In this document: piece by piece, positions 9,061 through 18,027 of the stretch
How positions within the stretch are numbered: the first letter of the stretch is position 1
Layout: each line of letters opens with the position of its first letter
NCBI GenBank assembly: GCA_937142855.1
Contig: CAKZQZ010000054.1
Location: 23,719 to 87,718 of the forward strand
Source of the DNA: an uncultured Alphaproteobacteria bacterium
Lineage (GTDB): Bacteria; Pseudomonadota; Alphaproteobacteria; Puniceispirillales; Marisalimonadaceae
Direction: 5' to 3'
DNA length: 64,000 bases
The notes under the pieces: generated by a model
What the model was told of the DNA's origin: nothing
The model's input: only the letters and a program-made list of their open reading frames with translations
The model's database searches: none
Program-made: the position numbers and the translations under genes

Positions 9061-10233
9061 ATGCGTTTTGTTAAAAACAATTTTTTGCTTTTGGCTTTTT
9101 GTTTTTTGGCAAGTGTCGTAGCTATAAATTCAGAAAAAGCTATTGCAGGCGGCGACCCATCCATTAAAGATAAAAAAGTTACTAATAATAAAAACAATAT
9201 AAAGCAACATGATCACGACAAAGTATATGTTAATGATCAAAAAAAATTATCATCATCTAAAAAAGCAAATAAAAACCAAGAAAAAATAAATTCAAAAAAT
9301 AATCCTAATCAAGATGGTAAAGTTGAAACGGCAGGCTTTGCTGCTATCGAAGATGTTCCACTAATAATTGACTTGTCATCCGTTACAGACTCCGATGGTA
9401 TGGGAACAGTAAGCGTTCAATGGCAAATTTCATCTGATGATAATAAATGGACTAATATAAGTGGCGCAACAAACCAGTCATTTACACCTAGACAAACTCA
9501 TGTTGGAAGAAAACTTCGGGTTGCAATATCCTATGTTGATGGTCAAGGTAATTTAGAACCATTAATTAGCCCTCCTTCCACTCCCGTAAAAAATGTAAAT
9601 GATAAACCAACTGGATCTGCAAGACTTATAGGTGCACCAGTTGAAGACAGTGCTCTTGTGGTAGATACTTCAAGTATTGCTGATGAAGATGGAATAGGTG
9701 GCTTTGACATTTCATGGCAAAGATCTACAACAAAATCAACCTGGCAAGCTTACGCCCAAGGTCAAAATGAAGTTCTTAGACTTGGACAGAGCCAAGTCGG
9801 TTATTCATATAGAGCTGTCGTATCTTATATTGATAGACATGGAACAAGAGAAGTTCTTTACACGAATCCATCAGAGACAATTGATAATTTAGATGATCCC
9901 GTTCAAGGTGAAGTGGTTATTGTTGGTAAACCTATAGAAGGCGTTACCCTCAGAGCATTGTCAGATTCACTTTCAGATGAAGATGGTATAGCATCTATTT
10001 CGATTAGTTGGGAAACATCTAAAGATGGAAGAAATTGGATTGCAGTGAATAGCTTAAGTGGTCCTATACTAGCTCTAAACCAGTCATTGGTAGGGTCTCA
10101 GATTAGATCAAGGGTTGCCGTCGTTGATAATTTTGGTATTGAAACTATTCTTTACAGCCAAGCAACACGTACAGTTGAAAATGTAAACAACAGGCCTTCA
10201 GGCAGAATTATTATAAGAAGAGTTGGTGAATAA
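9061..10233 (+). CDS. Secreted protein with three tandem Ig-like repeats
   Basis: The 390-residue protein starts with a signal peptide ('MRFVKNNFLLLAFCFLASVV', then a cut near 'AIAGG'), followed by a Lys/Asn-rich linker to about residue 85. Three repeats of about 95 residues follow, roughly 86-180, 184-279 and 282-379. Each has the pattern 'P-E-x-x-x-L..D..S.x-D-x-D-G-I', an 'SWQ' or 'QWQ' strand, 'VG..R..VSYVD..G' and an 'NVND.P.G'-like boundary. Such repeats occur in large RTX-type and adhesin-like surface proteins. Here the protein stops just after the boundary of a fourth repeat. A surface, adhesive or scaffold role is inferred, and the partner is unknown. Confidence 0.7.
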   Translation: MRFVKNNFLLLAFCFLASVVAINSEKAIAGGDPSIKDKKVTNNKNNIKQHDHDKVYVNDQKKLSSSKKANKNQEKINSKNNPNQDGKVETAGFAAIEDVPLIIDLSSVTDSDGMGTVSVQWQISSDDNKWTNISGATNQSFTPRQTHVGRKLRVAISYVDGQGNLEPLISPPSTPVKNVNDKPTGSARLIGAPVEDSALVVDTSSIADEDGIGGFDISWQRSTTKSTWQAYAQGQNEVLRLGQSQVGYSYRAVVSYIDRHGTREVLYTNPSETIDNLDDPVQGEVVIVGKPIEGVTLRALSDSLSDEDGIASISISWETSKDGRNWIAVNSLSGPILALNQSLVGSQIRSRVAVVDNFGIETILYSQATRTVENVNNRPSGRIIIRRVGE

Positions 10234-10239
10234 TATTTC

Positions 10240-10272
10240 AATACAAAACATATGTTGAATCTTGTATTTTAT
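10240..10272 (+). terminator. Possible terminator after the Ig-repeat gene
   Basis: AATACAA (10240-10246) can pair with TTGTATT (10262-10268), followed by TTTATATT. The 15-base loop contains the self-complementary AACATATGTT. The stem has only two G-C pairs, so this is a weak call. Confidence 0.3.
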
Positions 10273-10324
10273 ATTAAAAATATCATATGAATAATATATA
10301 TTTCAAGTCTATGGAGTTTGTTTT

Positions 10325-10600
10325 ATGAAAATCAATCCTGATGCTAACGATCTAAGTTCTAATGTGGTTTCATTTAAAAAATTCAAAGACAAAAAACCAG
10401 ATATGGTTAGCTCTACAATTGCGGCAATCATTGCTATCAAAATTGATCATCCTGAAAATATTAGTCCTGAAGATTTTTTTATAAATCAGCTTGAATCTAT
10501 GCAAAACAATGAAGTGCTAGCATTTGAAGACGCTCTTGATAATGATGCTATAGGGTTAACAACTAAAGAAGCACAAAATCAAGCTTCAAATGACGCTTAG
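10325..10600 (+). CDS. Small hypothetical protein
   Basis: The 91-residue protein is acidic, lacks cysteine and a signal peptide, and has one short aliphatic stretch ('STIAAIIAIKI', about 31-41) that is more likely a buried helix than a membrane span. A GGAG sits about seven bases before the ATG, supporting translation. It follows the Ig-repeat gene by 91 bases on the same strand. I recognise no family and assign no function. Confidence 0.5.
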   Translation: MKINPDANDLSSNVVSFKKFKDKKPDMVSSTIAAIIAIKIDHPENISPEDFFINQLESMQNNEVLAFEDALDNDAIGLTTKEAQNQASNDA

Positions 10601-10631
10601 TATTTCAAAATAAAAAATTAATTAAGTTAGT

Positions 10632-11216
10632 TTATTTTTTAGTTAATTTCCAAATTTGTGGAATCAATAGTGCTGCAAGTATTATTTTATATAGATCCCC
10701 AATCATAAAAGGAGAAAGGCTTTCTATGATTGAAAAACTAAAACCTTTCAAAAAGCTTAATTGAAGAATTCCAAAAAAGTATATCATAAACATACCTATC
10801 AACATTGCTAAGATTGATTTTATAAATAGCTTTCCCCAACCTCTATCTGCTAGTTCACCTAAAACTAAAGCTGCTGCTAAAAAGCCAAATAAAAAACCAC
10901 CCGTTGGTCCCATAAAGTATGGCAAACCTCCTCCATAAGCGAATACAGGCAAACCTATCATTCCCTGAAACAAATATAAACTTACCGAAGAAACAGCTAT
11001 ATTTCTTCCACAAAGCATTGCAATCATTAAAATTGCTAAAGGTTGTAATGTCATTGGGACAGGATATAAGTCCACTTTGATTTTTGCGGATAAGATTAAT
11101 AACAAGCTACAAAATATTACAGTCAAAACATTCGTGACTATTGAAAACTTTGCATCAGCTTTATCTCTTAATAAAAAGCTTTCAATCCAAGTAACTCTAA
11201 AAACTTTATCATCCAT
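10632..11216 (-). CDS. bioY: Biotin transporter BioY (ECF S component)
   Basis: The 194-residue membrane protein carries BioY signatures: 'YPVPMTLQPLAIL' (about 51-63), 'GMIGLPVFAYGGG' (about 85-97) and 'MGPTGGFLFGF' (about 102-112). BioY is the substrate-binding subunit for biotin uptake. It works with an energising EcfAA'T module or sometimes alone; no Ecf genes are in the window. Biotin is needed by the propionyl-CoA carboxylase encoded at 32-36 kb. It is divergent from xdhC across a 102-base AT-rich gap. Confidence 0.88.
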   Translation of the reverse strand: MDDKVFRVTWIESFLLRDKADAKFSIVTNVLTVIFCSLLLILSAKIKVDLYPVPMTLQPLAILMIAMLCGRNIAVSSVSLYLFQGMIGLPVFAYGGGLPYFMGPTGGFLFGFLAAALVLGELADRGWGKLFIKSILAMLIGMFMIYFFGILQLSFLKGFSFSIIESLSPFMIGDLYKIILAALLIPQIWKLTKK

Positions 11217-11318
11217 AACAATAACCTTATAATTATAATAATTTAAAAATTAATATTTATGGGATAAATGTATATCATATATTATTTTTTAATAAAATTA
11301 TATTTTATAGGTTAAATA

Positions 11319-12275
11319 ATGAATGAAATTGATGATATTTTAACACCTACAAGTGTTTGGCTAAAAGAAAAGAGAAAAGTTTCTTTAGCAACAGTCATTT
11401 CTACTTGGGGCAGCGCTCCAAGACCTGTTGGTGGACAAATGGCAATTGATAGTAACGGTGAAATAATAGGATCTGTATCTGGTGGTTGTATAGAAGGTGC
11501 AGTTATATCAGAGGGCATCAATGCAATTCATGACGGTAAAACTAGGATTAAAGATTATGGTATTTCAAATGATATGGCTTGGGAGGTTGGTTTAGCTTGC
11601 GGAGGTGAGTTGAAAGTTCTTATCCAACCATTAGAAATTGAAGATAGTATAATATTTTCTTTAGTCGATAGCATAAAGAATAGAAAGCAAATCAAGTTAA
11701 GAGTAAACTGTGCAAATGGTTCAAGAACTATTGATAACTCGTTGATAAATCAAACTAGCTATTTTGATAAATTACAAAACGAGTTCATACATATTATAGA
11801 CCCTAAACCAAGGCTTTTTATTGTTGGTGCCGTCCATATTGCACAAGCTCTTGTATCTTTAGCAAAAACAACTGACTTTGAAATAATTTTAATAGACCCA
11901 AGAGAGCATTTTGCAACCAATGAGAGGTTTCCCGATTGCAAAATTTTGAATGAATGGCCAGATACAGCTTTATCACATTATAGCTTAGATAAGTCGACAC
12001 ACTTGGTAACCTTGACACACGACCCTAAAATAGATGATCCTGCACTGATTTATACCCTTAAAAAAAACATTGGGTACATTGGTTCTTTGGGAAGTAAAAA
12101 AACTCATCAAAAAAGATCTGATAGGTTATCATCACTTGGTTTTATTGAAAATGACATTAACAAAATTCATGCTCCTATAGGTCTTGATATTAAAGCTAAA
12201 ACTCCTGCTGAAATAGCAGTATCTATTATTGCCGAAATAATTAGCTTTAGACGTAGAAGTTATGACAAAATTTAA
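11319..12275 (+). CDS. xdhC: XdhC/CoxI family Moco-insertion protein
   Basis: XdhC/CoxI proteins bind molybdenum cofactor and help insert its sulfurated form into xanthine dehydrogenase, CO dehydrogenase and similar enzymes. The 318-residue protein has the N-terminal domain ('TWGSAPRPVGGQMAI' about 29-43, 'GSVSGGCIEGAV' about 51-62, 'GLACGGELKVLIQPL' about 90-104). A C-terminal Rossmann domain shows 'FIVGAVHIAQAL' (about 167-178) and 'YIGSLGSKKTHQKR'. It overlaps the MobA-like gene by 14 bases, a standard pairing. No dehydrogenase subunits are adjacent, so the target enzyme is unknown. Confidence 0.88.
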   Translation: MNEIDDILTPTSVWLKEKRKVSLATVISTWGSAPRPVGGQMAIDSNGEIIGSVSGGCIEGAVISEGINAIHDGKTRIKDYGISNDMAWEVGLACGGELKVLIQPLEIEDSIIFSLVDSIKNRKQIKLRVNCANGSRTIDNSLINQTSYFDKLQNEFIHIIDPKPRLFIVGAVHIAQALVSLAKTTDFEIILIDPREHFATNERFPDCKILNEWPDTALSHYSLDKSTHLVTLTHDPKIDDPALIYTLKKNIGYIGSLGSKKTHQKRSDRLSSLGFIENDINKIHAPIGLDIKAKTPAEIAVSIIAEIISFRRRSYDKI

Positions 12276-12876
12276 GAAAAAAATAAATTTAGTAAAAAAA
12301 GTTATTTTAGCTGCTGGTTCTAGTAAAAGATATGGTGAAGAAAACAAGCTAGTTCAAATTTTTCAAAAAAAGCCAATTATAAACCATACAATAGATGCTT
12401 TATTAGAAATATTTGAGCCACAAGAATTATTAGTTGTAGTAGGACATGAGCATACAAAAATTGTTAAGCTGATCAATAATCCTAGCATTAAAATTGTTAA
12501 TAATATTGACTATGAAAAAGGAATAGGAACTTCTATTTCATGCGCAGTTAAACAATTAGAAAACTATATCCAAGGTGTTATGATTATCCCTGCAGACATG
12601 CCTCTTTTATCAAAGAAAGATATAAAAAAATTAGAAGACAAATTTTTTGAATTGAATTCTGAAAAGGTTATTTTTCCCCAATATAACTCTAACATTGGAA
12701 ACCCCGTCATCCTCCCCAAAAGCTATTTTGAAACTCTTAAAAATCTTGAAGGCGACTTTGGTGCAAGATCTCAAATTAAGAATAAAGATTATGTAACAGT
12801 AAACACTGATATAGGAACTTCTCTAGATATAGACACCAAAGAAGAATTCAACAAACAAAAAAATTATAAATTATAA
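12262..12876 (+). CDS. MobA-like (MocA type) nucleotidyltransferase
   Basis: The 204-residue protein is a MobA-like NTP transferase. It has the nucleotide loop 'VILAAGSSKRYGEENKL' (about 14-30), a 'GIGTSISCAV' block (about 87-96) and the metal site 'IIPADMPLL' (about 107-115). Enzymes of this kind paired with xdhC usually attach CMP to molybdopterin (MocA) for xanthine or CO dehydrogenases; a different nucleotide is possible. It overlaps xdhC, so the two are co-translated. It converges on typA with a one-base gap. Confidence 0.83.
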   Translation: MTKFKKKINLVKKVILAAGSSKRYGEENKLVQIFQKKPIINHTIDALLEIFEPQELLVVVGHEHTKIVKLINNPSIKIVNNIDYEKGIGTSISCAVKQLENYIQGVMIIPADMPLLSKKDIKKLEDKFFELNSEKVIFPQYNSNIGNPVILPKSYFETLKNLEGDFGARSQIKNKDYVTVNTDIGTSLDIDTKEEFNKQKNYKL

Positions 12877-12877
12877 T

Positions 12878-14722
12878 TTATGAAGCAGCCCTAGCAGCTT
12901 TTTTTCTTTCATGTTCTTTTAATAATTTTTTTCTTATTCTTATACTGTTTGGAGTTACTTCTACTAATTCATCATCATTTATAAACTCTAAAGCAAACTC
13001 TAAAGTAACATTTATAGGTGTTGTTAGGGTGACAGCTTCATCACTACCTGAAGCCCTAACATTCGTTAATTGTTTACCTTTAAGAGGATTGACAACTAAA
13101 TCATTATTCCTGCTATGGATGCCTATAATCATTCCCTCATAAACTTCCAGCCCATTTTCAATGATCATTTTACCTCTATCTTGCAGGTTAAACAAAGCGT
13201 AGGGTAGTGCTTTTCCCTGCCCTATGGATATTAATGCACCATTTCTTCTTCCTGTAGTTAAGCCTTGGATTATTGGACCATACTTATCAAAAGTATGATA
13301 TAATAATCCAGATCCTGACGTTAATGTTAAGAATTCTGACCTAAAGCCTATTAAACCTCTACTCGTCATATTATAATCTAGACGAACTCTTCCTTTCCCA
13401 TCAGGCACTATATCTAATAATTGGCCTTTTCTTTCTCCCATTTTTTCCATAATCTTACCTTGATGAATTTCTTCAACATCTATAGTTACGTTTTCATATG
13501 GTTCTTTAGTTACATTATCTATTTTTTTTGTAATAACCTCAGGAGAAGATACCCCCAATTCAAATCCTTCTCTTCTCATATTTTCTATTAAAATTGATAA
13601 ATGAAGTTCACCTCTGCCAGAAACTCTAAATTTGTCTGGGTTGTTAGTATCCTCAACTCTGAGAGCCACATTTGTTTTTAATTCTTGATGCAGTCTATCT
13701 CTAATAGATCTGCTAGTTACTAGCTTACCCTCTTGTCCTGCAAAAGGACTATCATTTACCTGTATAATCATACTGAGAGTTGGTTCATCAACTGAAAGTT
13801 TTTCTAAAACATCAAATTTACCAAATTCGCAAATAGTATCGGAGATTTTTAATTCTCCTAAACCACTTATTGCTACAATATCTCCAGCTGTTGCTTCATC
13901 GACCTCTTTTTTTTCAAGACCATGAAAATTCATAATTTGTAAAACTTTTCCAGCACGTACATCTCCATTCACATTTCCAATAGAAACTTGCTGTCCCTTC
14001 TTTAATTGTCCTCTTCTTATCCTGCCAGTTCCAATTATCCCAACATAGCTTGAGTAACTTAAAGCTGATATTTGCATTTGTAGGTTACCCGAAACATCTA
14101 CATTAGGGTACGAAACATTTTTGATTATAGTTTCAAAAATAGTATCCATATTATCTTTTTTGTTTGATAAATCATCAGTTGCCCAGCCTTGAATAGCTGA
14201 TGCGTAAACTACTGGAAAATCTAGTTGGTTTTCATCCGCACCTAATCTATCAAAAAGATCAAATGTTTGATCAAGAACCCAGTCTGGCCTTGCACCCTCC
14301 CTATCTACTTTGTTAATAACTACAATCGGACACAAACCAGCTTGTAAAGCTTTTTTAGTAACAAAACCAGTTTGCGGCATGGGACCATCAACTGCATCAA
14401 CTAGCAATAAAACAGAATCTACCATAGAAATAACTCTTTCAACTTCTCCACCAAAGTCAGCATGACCAGGAGTGTCCACGATATTAATTCTAAAATCTTT
14501 CCAATTTAGACCCGTATTTTTTGATAAAATAGTAATACCACGCTCTTTTTCTAAATCATTTGAGTCCATTACTCTTTCAACTGTTTCTGTATGCGCAGCA
14601 AAAGTACCAGATTGTTGCAACAGGGTATCAACAAGAGTTGTTTTACCGTGATCTACGTGAGCAACTATTGCAATATTTCTTATTAATTTGATTTTATCTT
14701 CAGCAGTTTTATTATCAATCAT
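12878..14722 (-). CDS. typA: Ribosome-associated GTPase TypA/BipA
   Basis: TypA is a translational GTPase of the EF-G/LepA group that helps ribosome assembly and stress or low-temperature growth. The G motifs are clear near the N-terminus: '[10 protein letters not shown]' (G1), '[15 protein letters not shown]' (G3) and '[12 protein letters not shown]' (G4). The C-terminal block '[19 protein letters not shown]' is family-specific. I start at the ATG at 14722 because the core begins a few residues later; the frame extends four codons to a TTG at 14734. The length of 614 residues is normal. A structured leader lies upstream at 14753-14785. Confidence 0.94.
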   Translation of the reverse strand: MIDNKTAEDKIKLIRNIAIVAHVDHGKTTLVDTLLQQSGTFAAHTETVERVMDSNDLEKERGITILSKNTGLNWKDFRINIVDTPGHADFGGEVERVISMVDSVLLLVDAVDGPMPQTGFVTKKALQAGLCPIVVINKVDREGARPDWVLDQTFDLFDRLGADENQLDFPVVYASAIQGWATDDLSNKKDNMDTIFETIIKNVSYPNVDVSGNLQMQISALSYSSYVGIIGTGRIRRGQLKKGQQVSIGNVNGDVRAGKVLQIMNFHGLEKKEVDEATAGDIVAISGLGELKISDTICEFGKFDVLEKLSVDEPTLSMIIQVNDSPFAGQEGKLVTSRSIRDRLHQELKTNVALRVEDTNNPDKFRVSGRGELHLSILIENMRREGFELGVSSPEVITKKIDNVTKEPYENVTIDVEEIHQGKIMEKMGERKGQLLDIVPDGKGRVRLDYNMTSRGLIGFRSEFLTLTSGSGLLYHTFDKYGPIIQGLTTGRRNGALISIGQGKALPYALFNLQDRGKMIIENGLEVYEGMIIGIHSRNNDLVVNPLKGKQLTNVRASGSDEAVTLTTPINVTLEFALEFINDDELVEVTPNSIRIRKKLLKEHERKKAARAAS

Positions 14723-14752
14723 TACAAAACTCAATTTTACTTATTTAATTTA

Positions 14753-14785
14753 AAGAGGCTTATATAGCCCCTTAATTAGCCTCTT
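14753..14785 (-). promoter_or_regulatory. Hairpin between the efflux pump gene and typA
   Basis: On the minus strand AAGAGGCT (14785-14778) pairs with AGCCTCTT (14760-14753) over eight base pairs with a 17-base loop. Inside the loop GGGGCT (14772-14767) can also pair with the same right arm, giving a second, exclusive hairpin. It may be the terminator of the RND operon or a 5' leader element of typA. The downstream run is A/T-mixed rather than a clean U tract. Confidence 0.5.
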
Positions 14786-14835
14786 GTCACTAAATAAAAA
14801 TAATAAGTAGGGTATAAGCAAAAACTTTTTGAATA

Positions 14836-17800
14836 CTATACTAGCAAGTCTTCCTTATCATCTAAAACGGGTTGAACTTTCTGAGTTTTAAGAGCAATAG
14901 CTAGTAATGGAGGAACCATCAGTAGTGTTAATATTGCAGATGATGCCAACCCTCCAAACACAACTGTACCAATTCCTCTATATAATTCAGATCCAGAGCC
15001 AGGGAAAATAACTAAAGGAATTAGTCCAAATAAACTAGTAAGAGTAGACATAAATATTGGTCTAATTCTATTTCTTGTGGCTTCGGTAATCGCTTCAGAA
15101 ATTTTCATACTTTCGTATCTAATATGCCACAAAGTTTGTTCAACCATCAAAATGGAGTTGTTCACTACAATACCTGCCAATATTATAAAACCTAGCATAG
15201 TTAACATATCTAGAGGTTGTGGTTGGAACTTATTTAAAACAACAAGCGCTATTACACCACCTGCTCCAGCTATAGGAACTGTAATCATTATAACAAGTGG
15301 AAGAATAAAAGACCTCATTAAAACAGTTAGCAATAAAAAAATTACAAATAGAGCTATCAACACATTATTTTTCATTGCCACCCAAGTACGTTCAAGTTCA
15401 CTAGCAGCACCAGATAAATTTATAGAAACTCCTTCTTGCATATCTTTTGAAATAGGAGTTACAACCGAATTCTGGAGTTTTAATACAGCATCCTCCAGAG
15501 ATATACTTTCATGAGGTCGTAGTTGAAGAGTTATTACTCTTCTTCCAGATAACCTTTTGATTTGTTCTGGAACACCTATTAACTTAATATCTGCAACTTG
15601 AGACAACCTTACTAATTCACCTGTTTTGGTAATTAAAGGTAGGTCTTTTAGATTATCAATTTTACTAACATTAGCTTTATCTGATGTTAAAACTAAATCT
15701 ATTAATTTTCCTTCGAACGGAATTTCTCTAACTCTAACACTATCGTTATAAACGTCTATAGATTGGGCAAAATCTCTTGCGGACATTCCAATATTTGCTA
15801 GTTTTTCAGGAATAGGACTAATCATTACTTGAGGGGAACCTGTTCCCATTTGAGGAACAGAACGTATCTGATGCCCTTGGCTAGGAGGAAACTGACTTCT
15901 TACAGCTCTCATAACTTTTTGAGCCGTTGGTTGGATTAAATCTAAAGAAGGCCCCGTTATTTCTAATTTAATTACCCTAGCCCCGCCTACAGACCTTCCA
16001 AACAAAGAAGCTTGTTGAGCAAAAGCACGGGCTCCAGGTTGTGACCTTATAGGTTTTGTAAGAACAGGTAAAATTTCTTTAACTCTTTTGGGGTCCTCAG
16101 TAGCTGCACCAGCGAAAGCACCTCCTGAATATGCAACAAAGAAAAAACGGTCAATTTTAGGTTTACCATAAGGACCATCGCTTTCTGCTTCCCATAGAGG
16201 CCTTGCCGCCCTCTCCATTGCACGAGAAATGTCTACAGTTGCCTCTTTATTATAGCCAGGAGGAACCATAATTCGGGCAAAAACAAAATTTCTATTACCA
16301 TCTGGCAAATAATCAAGTGGTGGAAGAAAGTAAAAAATAATTGAGCCTGCGGTTACAATCAATCCCAAAACCACAGAAAGACCCAAATTAAGAGATTTCG
16401 TTGACCAGAGAGCATAACTTTGTATTAACTTTGCAAATTTAGAGGCAAATGAATCTAAAAATAATATTGAAAATGTCTTTTTCTGACCGTCCATATTCTT
16501 ACTTAATAACTTAGAAGCTATTGTAGGAATTAATGTAATAGAAATGAAAACAGAAATTAAAACAGATACAGAAATCGCAATACCTATATCCCTAAACAAT
16601 TGTCCTATAGGAAGCTCAATTAATAAAATAGGTATAAAAACAACAACTGTAGTTAGTGCAGAACCAAGAATTGGTGCCCATACTTGTCTTGCTCCTTGAT
16701 AAGATGACATAATAGGAGACATACCTGATTGCCTTAACCTATAAATATTTTCTTGGCTCACAATAGAGGCATCAACAACCATTCCGACAGCAAAAGCTAA
16801 CCCTGCCAACGAGATTACGTTTACTGAAAGACCTAGCCATGAAATTGCTACAAAAGTACCTATAACTGATACTGGAATTGCAAGCATAATGATTAAGGTT
16901 GGCCTAAAACTTCTTAAAAAAAGCATTAATATACAAATAGCAAGTATACCACCTATGATTATATTTTGCTGAACAAGGGCTATAGCAGCATTTATATATA
17001 CTGTCTCGTCGTATACATTTTTTAAAATGAGTCCATTCTCAGAAAGTACACCTTTATTTAACTTTTCTATTTCAATTTTTAAGTTATCAATAATCTCTAC
17101 TACGTTTGAATTTGGTTCTCTTATTACAGCAAATGTAATAGCATCTTGGCCGTTCATTCTTCTAAAACTAGTAGGTTTTTTGTAGGACATATAAACTTTT
17201 GCTACATCCTCTAATCTTACATTTACAGGTATGCCATCAGAACCTGTTTCTGACCTAAGAACAATATTTTTAGCAGTGTTAGGAGTATAAGAAATTGCTT
17301 CAGCTCTTAAGGAATAAGTTCGTTTACCTTCTATAATTTCACCAGCAGTTACTTGGGCAGAGCTTGCTCTCAAAGCCTCCAAAACGGTGGGTATAGAAAT
17401 TGAAAACTCTGCTAACCTTTGAGTATCTATTGCCACTTTTAGTTCTTTTTTTTCTCCACCACGGAATGTAATTTCTGATATCCCTTCAATACGAGATAGT
17501 TTTTCAATTATTTCAAACTCTACAAAATCCCCTAGTGAAGCTAAATCATCTACTTCAGAATTAGGCAATTTAACCATTGCCAACCTCGAAATTGGACTAT
17601 CGTCTGAATTAGAAGTACGGACGGTTGGCCTTTTTGACTCAGAAGGCAGGCCATCAATTGCCGACACTTTACTTAAAAGTTGTATAAGAGCAATATCCAT
17701 ATCCTGTCCAACAGAATAGGTAAGAGTTACCCTTCCAGAACCAAATCTACTGTCAGATTCTACATTTTCTATTCCTGACAAAGACGCAACTGCTAGTTCA

Positions 17801-18003
17801 AGTCTAGTAACTACTTCTCTTTCGACATCTTCAGGAGATGCTCCAGGCCATGAAACTCTTACTTGAAGGATAGGTTTATCTATGTCGGGAGTCATTTGTA
17901 TAGGAATTTTTTGAAGAGCTACGAGGCCGAAGGCAATTATCAAAAAAACCATTGCTGCAACAGCAATCGGTTGTTTAATTGCTAACTTAATCAAACCATT
18001 CAT
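14836..18003 (-). CDS. RND family efflux transporter, inner-membrane subunit
   Basis: The 1055-residue protein is an AcrB/MexB-like HAE1 pump. It starts with the usual helix ('IKQPIAVAAMVFLIIAFG'), has 'DIDKPILQVRVSWPGASPEDVEREV' in the first porter domain, 'SVIGTFVAISWLGLSVN' and 'GLAFAVGMVVDASIV' (with the D of the proton relay) in the first membrane half, and 'GFIILAGIVVNNSILMVEQ' in the second. It exports drugs or other amphipathic molecules using the proton gradient. The adaptor gene lies just upstream. No outer-membrane TolC-like gene is in the window. Confidence 0.92.
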   Translation of the reverse strand: MNGLIKLAIKQPIAVAAMVFLIIAFGLVALQKIPIQMTPDIDKPILQVRVSWPGASPEDVEREVVTRLELAVASLSGIENVESDSRFGSGRVTLTYSVGQDMDIALIQLLSKVSAIDGLPSESKRPTVRTSNSDDSPISRLAMVKLPNSEVDDLASLGDFVEFEIIEKLSRIEGISEITFRGGEKKELKVAIDTQRLAEFSISIPTVLEALRASSAQVTAGEIIEGKRTYSLRAEAISYTPNTAKNIVLRSETGSDGIPVNVRLEDVAKVYMSYKKPTSFRRMNGQDAITFAVIREPNSNVVEIIDNLKIEIEKLNKGVLSENGLILKNVYDETVYINAAIALVQQNIIIGGILAICILMLFLRSFRPTLIIMLAIPVSVIGTFVAISWLGLSVNVISLAGLAFAVGMVVDASIVSQENIYRLRQSGMSPIMSSYQGARQVWAPILGSALTTVVVFIPILLIELPIGQLFRDIGIAISVSVLISVFISITLIPTIASKLLSKNMDGQKKTFSILFLDSFASKFAKLIQSYALWSTKSLNLGLSVVLGLIVTAGSIIFYFLPPLDYLPDGNRNFVFARIMVPPGYNKEATVDISRAMERAARPLWEAESDGPYGKPKIDRFFFVAYSGGAFAGAATEDPKRVKEILPVLTKPIRSQPGARAFAQQASLFGRSVGGARVIKLEITGPSLDLIQPTAQKVMRAVRSQFPPSQGHQIRSVPQMGTGSPQVMISPIPEKLANIGMSARDFAQSIDVYNDSVRVREIPFEGKLIDLVLTSDKANVSKIDNLKDLPLITKTGELVRLSQVADIKLIGVPEQIKRLSGRRVITLQLRPHESISLEDAVLKLQNSVVTPISKDMQEGVSINLSGAASELERTWVAMKNNVLIALFVIFLLLTVLMRSFILPLVIMITVPIAGAGGVIALVVLNKFQPQPLDMLTMLGFIILAGIVVNNSILMVEQTLWHIRYESMKISEAITEATRNRIRPIFMSTLTSLFGLIPLVIFPGSGSELYRGIGTVVFGGLASSAILTLLMVPPLLAIALKTQKVQPVLDDKEDLLV

Positions 18004-18027
18004 TTTTTATGATACCCTGCTATGTCT

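Noticed and set aside
11227..11238. TTATAATTATAA palindrome before bioY, considered as a BioR biotin-repressor site
   Set aside because: BioR sites as I know them have TTAT and ATAA two bases apart; here they are four apart and the whole sequence is A/T, so chance is likely.
15077..15514. 145-codon open frame opposite the RND pump gene
   Set aside because: It is antisense to strongly conserved RND sequence and has no ribosome site or family resemblance.
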